The translations under genes and the position numbers were made by a program. The notes below the pieces were generated by a model. It saw only the letters and a list, made by a program, of their open reading frames with translations, was not told the origin of the DNA and searched no databases. Shown in pieces: positions 57,022-64,000 of a stretch of 64,000 bases of DNA; position 1 is the first letter of the stretch; the number at the start of each line of letters is the position of its first letter. This stretch comes from Pyrenopolyporus hunteri (taxonomy: Eukaryota > Ascomycota > Sordariomycetes > Xylariales > Hypoxylaceae). The stretch spans positions 1,550,001 to 1,614,000 of the forward strand of contig CADCXC010000003.1 of the NCBI GenBank assembly GCA_902806595.1, written 5' to 3'.

Positions 57022-58721
57022 ATGAAAGCTGCCAAATTCGTCAGAATGGCAGCTTCTAGCCACGTCCTCGACGGCGTTTTCGGTATGAGATCTCACCTTA
57101 TTCTCACCTCAACCGCATTGCATCTTAATCTCGTTGTGCGCTAACCGCCCCCTTCTATCGCATAGCCATCAATAAGCCCATGGGTATGAGTTCGGCTCAG
57201 GTTATTAGGGATTGTCAACACCACTTCAACCCTTCAACCTTTTTCAAGCCGATGATAGACCAAGATAGGGCGATGAGAGCACAAGAGTCAAATACTAAAA
57301 GAAAACGACGCGGGTTCGGCAAGAATGACCTTCGAGTCAAGATGGGCCATGGTGGTACACTCGACCCTCTCGCAACTGGTGTGCTGATTCTAGGTGTCGG
57401 GAAAGGCACCAAGTCTCTCCAGTCTTTTTTGGACTGTACCAAGACGTATGAAACCGTGGTGCTTTTCGGTGCTAGTACAGATACGTATGACAGGGTCGGC
57501 AAGATCCTAAAGAAGACAAGCTACGACCATATCACCCGGCCTATGGTTGAAGAGGCACTTGGCTCCTTTCGGGGTAAATTTCAACAGATGCCGCCCCTCT
57601 ACTCGGCACTGAAAATGGAGGGTAAGCCTCTTTATGAATATGCGAGGGAGGGGAAGCCAATCCCACGAGAAATTGCGACTAGGGAAGTAGAGGTGGTTGA
57701 GCTTGAATTGGTCGAGTGGTATGAGCCGGGCGAGCATTCGCATCGCTGGCCCGCCGAGGAAGCCACCACATTCGAGCGCAACTTCGCCGAGCAGGTCTGG
57801 AAAATCGAGAAACAGCAGATGACGTCCAAGAAGCTCACCCCCGAAGAGGAGGAGGAAGAAACGAAGGCACTGAAGGAGCACGAAAACTTTAAGCGCAAGT
57901 CGGATGAGAGCGTCGATGCGCTTGTCTACGATCGAGTCAATAACAAGCGCAGGAAGACTTCGCAGAATCAGCCACCATTAATGTCAGGTGCACTCGGTGC
58001 TCTCCCTCCGGCAACCCCGAAGCCGGGAAAGGGATCAAATCTGATCCCCGAGTCTGCGGATTTGAATACGCCCCCTCCGTGGGAAGGAAAGGGGCCGCCG
58101 GCAGCGAGGATCCGAATGACTGTGACTTCAGGTTTCTATGTCAGGAGCTTTTGCCACGATCTCGGCGTAAAGGTCGGCTCTGCAGCGATGATGACAGAGC
58201 TTTGTAGAAGCCGGCAAGGAGAATTCGTTCTGGGCAGTTCCAACTGTATGGAATATTCGGATCTGGAGAAGGGAGAATCAGTATGGGCACCCAAAGTGAA
58301 GGACATGCTGGCTCAGTGGAACAGGAAACCTCGCAACAAACCCACCGAGGCCGCTCTGAGAGCTAAGCAGAACCCACCTGCGAATGACAAGAAGTCGACT
58401 CAAACAGCATCACCAATCCAGTCCAGGGAGTCGGTGAATACCAACACCTCAGAAAACGATTCGTCTAGCAAGACGAAAGCACTACCCACCCCAAATTCCT
58501 CCTCCCCGGTTCAAGATACCAAGTCGGAGAAAGCGCCTATAGAGGGCGCGAAGCCTGAGAAAACTAACCCTATTGATGATTCGGTAGATGGGACGGAAAT
58601 ACCCGCCACTACTAGCTTACCCACACCCCGAGAGATTAAGAAATCAGACACCAAGACTAAAGACCTTGACGAAGAGTCATGGAACGGGTTTCCGGATGCA
58701 CCTGCAACCCAGAAGTCGTAG
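57022..58721 (+). CDS. PUS4: tRNA pseudouridine-55 synthase, TruB/Pus4 family
   Basis: Pus4 makes the conserved pseudouridine at position 55 in the T-loop of tRNAs. Exons are 57022-57082 and 57166-58721, giving 538 aa; the 83-bp intron starts GTATGA, has GCTAACC near 57139 and ends CATAG. TruB motifs appear in order: FAINKPMGMSS, KMGHGGTLDPLATGVLILG with catalytic Asp near residue 87, CTKTYETVVLFGASTDTYD, FQQMPPLYSALKMEGKPLYE, YVRSFCHDLGVKVG (C-terminal TruB block). An Arg/Lys insert between the first two motifs and a long Lys/Glu insert (residues about 220-290) are fungal features. The last 110 residues are Ser/Pro/Lys-rich and disordered. A second in-frame ATG at 57046 could be a second start; the first might add a short targeting lead. 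Confidence 0.93.
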
Positions 58722-59993
58722 ATCCAATCCGATCATTCGAGGCCTGGATACATGTAAGCCCTTTATAAGGGCATTTATAGAAACCACGAGACGTGATCTG
58801 TCTGTGCGAAACGCATATGGCTTTCGCTTGCATTAGCTAGGAGTTGAAGGAGGATTTGCATATGTCAAAGCGAACCAAAATCAGGAAAGATATATCAGGA
58901 CTAGATTCTTCTCAATACGCACTCGGGGATCGACTTGATGACCGAGTACCTACCTACCTACATATAGCTAGATGGATCTTGACTGCTGTGCCAATATAGC
59001 CTTAGCCTACGTTTGCCGAAGTTTTGTCTATACTAGGGGCATTTGCTAGCTATGTTAATATATTGCCTGTTATCTGGTTACACCCAGTTTATTCCGTAAT
59101 AACCACTATAAATCAGTGGACATCCACTATAACTCGGGGCGCTCAACCTGCTATTAAGGATTCTTTAGGCTGATTGATTGGCTGCTTATTAGCGGTTTGG
59201 AGTAGGTACAGGGAATCGTACAGGTATTCTCAGGGGCGCTACAATAAAAGCTTCCACAGGACCTGTGCTAGTTATCCGAGCACCTGTATCGAGAGGTAGG
59301 CCGTGTGACATACCTCCTACAATCACCTACACGAACTCATGATCCCCCATATACATAGATGCGATATTGATTGTGGTTGTTTAGATTTGTTTTTAGATTT
59401 ACATTTATTTATATGTACACAAACATGGCAGAACCCCCGCCGGGCGCATGTAAAAAAAATGTTTACAAGCTACCCTGTTTGATCGGATACAAATACAAGC
59501 TCAGATGCTACAGTAGAAGGTAGACAGTAAGACAACGAAAACGAGTCTATTTCGTTCTACGTGATCGTCTATCATGAGCATCGTGATCATTAGTTATTAC
59601 CGAAAATAACCCGTCTGTCGTGGCCGACCTCTGTCCCTCCTTTCCCATGACTCTTTATGACCCGGGTCTTTCCGGCCTTTGGGGAAGCATCGAATCTATA
59701 ATCGATTGGCCCCTTAAAAAATTCTCCAAACTCAGCTGACAAATTGTCCCGCGCTTGCGAGAGCTCCGGTCTTTCGCGATGCTTTAGAAGCGGTGGTATC
59801 TATAAGAAGTAAAGGCGGCGTCAAAGTGTTCGTCCAAAATGGTTTTGTATATCCTAACGGATGGTATCCGTCCAACTTCCGTAACCCATATATTTGTGCG
59901 CTTGTATAATGTGTCGGCACGTATAGCAAGAATCGAAATCAGAATCGAAATGGTCAAAACTCAAAAAAAAAAATATGGTCGTCTTAGGCCGAC
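58722..59993. other. Convergent 3' region, PUS4/DUF4048 gene
   Basis: No gene was recognised in 1.3 kb. A short palindrome around CCACTATAAATCAGTGG near 59103 and AT-rich DNA at 59380-59460 are the only structures noted. Confidence 0.45.
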
Positions 59994-61611
59994 TCAGAAT
60001 GAAGTGGAATCCGCAGGGGGTGACAGGCTCTTTTCCCATTCTTTGATGAGGTTGCTAGGCGTTAATTTGTTGAGGAGAGCCTGTGGTAATTCTTCGAGCC
60101 TACTTGGCGTCTGCGGAGATGGTGACCGGAGCTCGCTTCGAGACTGCTTGCGTCTCCTGTTGCAGAAAGGTTAGATACGCGTTCGGTTCCAGGCATCAAA
60201 TGAACTGAGACGGATCAACACTGTGCCTTGCACAGCGTACGGATTTCGTCACTGGGAAGTCGGCTTACAGTGTTCCCTCACTCTCACCATTTTTCTCGGC
60301 AATTGCGGTAATATCGCCATTCACCGTGCTACCGCTCCATCGAGCCGTCTTGGGATTCGGCGTATCCCAGTTCGACCAGTCCTCATCATCAAAATTGTCA
60401 AACGAGAGCGGCGTCCAAGAGTAGTGCTTCCTCGCTTTAGGTTCCACCTTCGATGTGCTATGTCTATGCTGGTAACGGTCGCTAAAGCTGCCAGTGGACT
60501 GCTTGCTTGGGGTCTCGGCGGTCGAATCGGGTTCGTTTTGGAATGGCATGCGGCCGCGGCTTGCTGCAGATGCGCGGATCGTGTCTTGCTCGCTCTCCGT
60601 CCTACTCAGCCGCGAACCCATTTCACTAGTCCTGTTTGTGGTCCCAGAAATCGCTTCGTCGCCTACGGTGGCTTGTCTTAAGTCTTCAACAAACGTCCAA
60701 AGTCCTTGCCTTAGCTCATTCGCAATGTGCTTCATACCATTCGTCGGCTGACTCTGGCGAGGAGCCCAAGTGGCACGCTTGTTGATCGTAGGAGTGGGCG
60801 CTGGCGACGGCTTGGAATACGGATCGGCTGAGCGGAGTGCATCATCCCCATTTGTGGATGTTGTAGGCGAGAGTAAGGATAGGGTACGGGTGTGTCCCCC
60901 ACGTATGACGGTCCTCTTGCTGTCGCGAGGACTTGCTTGGCTTTGCGCAAGAAGGATGGCTTTCCTACGCTCCAGTTCACTGGTGTATCTAACGCCCGGT
61001 CCGTCGTCGATACCCCATTGCCCATCTAACGCCGACGACATTACTCCGAGAGGGTCGATGGTCCTAGCAGCTGCCCGCTTCTTGTAAGCGCCGGAAGCCG
61101 TCCACTGCTTCTTTAGTTTTCTCAGGTCGTGCTCTGCCCGGGCTAGCTCTTCCCGAAGCTCCAGTACGCGACGTTCTTGGGCAGCGATAGCGACAATGAA
61201 ATCGTTTGCATCGGCGGGAGAGCCTAATCCAGGAGTTTCTATTGGAGTTGGAGGCACCGACGAGCTAGGTGTAGGCCTCGAAGGGACACTGTTAGGCGGT
61301 GCGATCGGCAATGTTAATGATAGTCGGTTAGAATTTCGAGATGTCGTCGAGGTAGAACGAGTGGATCGCGTCCGCGATGTTTCGCTTAGGGACGGTGGAG
61401 AAGACATCAAGCTTGTGTCCCCGTCAGTCGCTCCGCTTTCTCCAGTGCTACCATTATATCCAGCACGTGGCGACATTGGAACCGCTGAGGATGGAGCCGA
61501 ACCGCTAATAGAACTCGTATCGGCAGCCATGTCGTGCTTTGAACTTAGGACGGCGTCAAGCGAAATGGCGGAATCCTGTAAACCACGAGTCCGGCGCTGG
61601 TCCGCTGCCAT
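59994..61611 (-). CDS. DUF4048-family protein, function unknown
   Basis: Two exons, 61611-60269 and 60156-59994, give 501 aa; the 112-bp intron starts GTAAGC and ends CAACAG and replaces an in-frame TAA that would otherwise follow. The start chosen is the ATG at 61611, with good context (A at -3, G at +4); the frame is open to an ATG at 61872, which would add 87 residues. Residues 1-155 are Ser/Thr/Pro-rich with RLSLTLPIAPP. Then comes the family's helical block FIVAIAAQERRVLELREELA-RAEHDLRKLKKQWTA, followed by GGHTRTLSLLSP and GLWTFVEDLRQATVGDEA. Exon 2 adds TPSRLEELPQALLNKLTP and EWEKSLSPP. The family is widespread in ascomycetes with no known role; the coiled part suggests protein binding. 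Confidence 0.8.
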
Positions 61612-62911
61612 GTTTACCCAGAAAAGTGGCTTAAAGGTTTTGCGGATCGGACGAGACGATGAAATTTGTGCGGAGAGATTTTCGGCTGACCGCCGTTTTA
61701 GAAAAGGAGTGGCTGGAGACGAATTGGCACGACGGTGCCGGGTCCTCCCGCGAAACGAGCGTTTTGAATATAAAGTCGTGATTATCTTGCTTAACCTTCT
61801 ATCATTGAAGAGAGTGTTGGAGTGAGTTGTAATCAAAGAAATTTGTAGAAGTTGGACGGATTTCATGGACATAAGAAAACATAATCCACCAGAAAGGCAG
61901 ATGGCGATCAAAATTCAGGGCGGAAGACTGGAGCTCGCTTGAGGAGCTGGGAAATTGGGGGGGTACGCAGCACCACTCAGACTTTGCTGCAATAGGAGGC
62001 CAAGTAACATGTGTATGCGCCGCCCGGGGTAGCTGGGCCTTGTTAGGCGGCGAATGATAAGAGAATACGCCGGGGTCGACCAGGGCCTACGGAGCCCATT
62101 ATAGTCCAAAAGAGGGTCGAGATTTCGAGGTCGCGAAGTCGCAGAGTCACAGAGTCGCGGAACAGAAGTGTTGCTTTTTTTTTGCTGGTAAAAAGTGATG
62201 TCGTCGTTTTTGAAGGGTCGGAAAAAGTATGAATAAAAAAAATTAAAATAAAAGATAAAAAAATAAAAAAATCAGGTTAATTAAACGGAAAGGTTGGGCA
62301 AACGAGTGGTGCTCCTTGATAGGTCCAGGTAGCCAAGTAGTAGTAGTAGTAGTACTGAGGTAGCAGTAGGATCGAAATAGCTGGAGAATGCAGAAACAGG
62401 GAAGCCGATGGAAGACAGACTTACAGACTCTCTGCAGACTCCCAGGTCGGGCCTCAGGTTTGCTTTAATCTCATTTCGCAGCCGTTATTTTGGGCTGGTA
62501 TGCTTCCCCTTCGATCCCTGATCAACCGGACGGAACCCCCACAATACCAATCGTGCGCTCATCTCACGGCTGCATGGGCTGTTTTGTGCATTCAGGGGCG
62601 AGGCCGTGGAAGACAACGGCTCGGGTTGGTGTTTGGCTGCGGAAAATTGCATGAGTTTTGATTGGGACGATGTTTTGGGGCATTTTTGGGGCCGTTTTGG
62701 GGCCTCGAGACCCGACGGCTGCATGGACTAAAATAAATGACGTCCTCTCAGTGGATGGAGACATTTGCACTTGCCATGCCCATACATGTATATACCTACC
62801 TACCTAGGTACCTATGCACGGCACATACCTAATGTACCTACCGTAGTGGGGCTCTATGGGCATATGAGACCGTTCCAAAAGCGTGGTACGGAGCCACCTA
62901 TAAGAAACATT
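61612..62911. other. Upstream region of the DUF4048 gene
   Basis: Up to 61872 the DUF4048 frame stays open. Beyond it no gene was recognised. 62215-62290 is A-rich, an AGT trinucleotide tract lies at 62336-62354, and TACCTACCTAGGTACC-type repeats occur at 62790-62820. Confidence 0.5.
62336..62354. repeat. AGT trinucleotide microsatellite
   Basis: Six AGT/TAG units in 19 bp. Confidence 0.85.
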
Positions 62912-63740
62912 CATTTAAATTTAAATCGTTTTAAAAATAAAACCGTTTTAAATAAAAAACGTTTTAAAAAAAAAATTATTTTTTTCTATTTTATTTTATT
63001 ATATTATTTTATTATATTTTATTATTTTATTATTTTATTATTTTATTTTATTATTTTATTTTATATTATTTTATTATTTTATTATTTTTATTATTTTATT
63101 AAAAAATTAATTTTTTTTACATTTATTAAAAATCGAATTTTAATTTATACGGATATTTTTTATAAATTTTACTATTATATTATAAAATTTATATACGTAA
63201 TAAAAATATATTTAAATTTTAATATAAAATTTACGTTAATTATATTATATATTATTTTTTTTAAAAAATTTATTATTTATTTTTATTATTTATAATATAT
63301 ATTTATTATTTATTATTTATTTTTATTATTTATAATATATATTTATTATTTATAATATATATTCGTTATTTATAATATATATTTATTATTCGTAATATTT
63401 ATTTTTATTATTTATAATATATATTTATTATTTATTATTTATTTTTATTATATTTTTTATAATTAATATTATTTATTTTATTATACGATATATGATTTAA
63501 TATTACCGTTATTAACTTATTATTTATGAAATTTTTTTTATTTTTTTTTATTTTTTTTTTTATTTTTTTATTTTTTTTATTTTTTTATTTTTATTATTAT
63601 TTTTTTAAATAATAAAATTACTTTTATATAATATTAAATATTATTAATCGTATAAATAAAATCGATTTTTTAAAAAATTTAAATAAAACGATTTATAATT
63701 ATAAAACGATATCGTATTTTAAAATAATAACGTCGATTTA
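62912..63740. repeat. Extreme AT-rich block with residual G/C almost only in CpG (RIP-like)
   Basis: About 95% A+T with abrupt edges. In 62941-63735 I counted 44 G or C bases, of which 34 lie in 17 CpG dinucleotides. Imperfect TTATTATTTATAATATAT repeats recur at 63270-63440. The pattern fits a repeat in which C outside CpG was changed to T on both strands, as RIP does in Pezizomycotina. No original element can be read. Confidence 0.75.
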
Positions 63741-63770
63741 TTGCTAGGATTTAACCGCGAAACCTAGCAA
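63741..63770. repeat. Hairpin at the AT-block boundary
   Basis: TTGCTAGG pairs with CCTAGCAA, with three further T-A pairs beyond one bulged base and a loop containing CCGCG. It sits exactly where base composition returns to normal. Confidence 0.6.
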
Positions 63771-64000
63771 CCAAGTCGCGCCCCATTATATTTCGAAATT
63801 TGACCAATGAAAAACTTTAAATCTACGGAACGTTACCCGTTGCAAAACCATTCCAAAAAAAAAACCGTTCCATCTACCTACCTTTTGCCGCTACGGTACC
63901 TACAGACCCCCCATGTCTCCAAGTACCGCAGCACAACATGAAGAATGCCACCGTAACGCAAGAACCACACACACATGCACCCACATGCAGCACGCGCACA
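63771..64000. other. Right-hand end of the window
   Basis: No gene was recognised. An A tract lies near 63856 and a CA-rich stretch near 63965-63990. Confidence 0.4.

Noticed and set aside
62765..63295. Plus-strand open frame rich in Phe/Ile/Tyr in the AT block
   Set aside because: Composition artefact of 95% A+T DNA; no family motif.
63741..63770. tRNA T-arm
   Set aside because: The hairpin resembles a T-stem, but no GGTTCGANTCC box, anticodon arm or acceptor pairing was found around it.
1..64000. CRISPR arrays, rRNA, tRNA genes and bacterial-type operons
   Set aside because: None were found; the spliced genes and gene content are fungal.

Overview
The window is nuclear DNA from a filamentous ascomycete, most likely a Sordariomycete (perhaps Xylariales-like; the order is a guess). 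Evidence for this is 50-85 bp GT-AG introns with CTAAC/CTGAC-like branch sites, a HET-domain gene, two Zn2Cys6 regulators, an Nmr/NmrA nitrogen regulator, an RFTS-domain chromatin protein, and an AT-rich block that looks saturated by repeat-induced point mutation (RIP). Nineteen protein genes can be supported, most of them spliced. Exon joins were worked out by hand from splice sites, reading frame and family motifs. No tRNA, rRNA or CRISPR array was found.

Layout. 1-17 kb is a dense housekeeping block: the N-terminus of a VHC1-type cation-chloride cotransporter (-, runs off the left edge), an AVT3-type vacuolar amino acid transporter (+), RPB11 (+), a six-exon LSM5 (-), a WRN-like 3'-5' exonuclease (+), a HET-domain gene (+), YTM1 (-) and POL31 (+). 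17-24 kb holds an F-box-like protein (-), an unrecognised lysine-rich protein with two coding minisatellites (+), a 557-bp MITE-like element with about 105-bp inverted repeats, and a small 'rhomboid family' membrane protein (-). 24-43 kb is gene-poor and rich in short palindromic TAGGTACC/CCTAGGTA repeats, with two Zn2Cys6 regulators at 30.6-37.0 kb. 43-62 kb holds Nmr (+), a 2OG-Fe(II) dioxygenase with a 17-nt microexon (-), MKT1 (+), an RFTS/zinc-finger protein possibly related to Raf2/DIM-7 (-), PUS4 (+) and a DUF4048 protein (-). The right end is a roughly 0.8 kb block that is about 95% A+T, with nearly all remaining G/C in CpG.

How the genes relate. Most neighbours alternate in strand, giving divergent promoters (YTM1/POL31, LSM5/exonuclease, VHC1/AVT3, dioxygenase/MKT1, RFTS protein/PUS4) and convergent 3' ends. 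The genes do not form a metabolic cluster. Several act in RNA and ribosome production (RPB11, LSM5, YTM1, PUS4, MKT1) and POL31 in DNA replication. No complete novel multi-gene system is evident. The most unusual items are the lysine-rich repeat protein, the CpG-only AT block, the dispersed palindromes, the MITE and the microexon.
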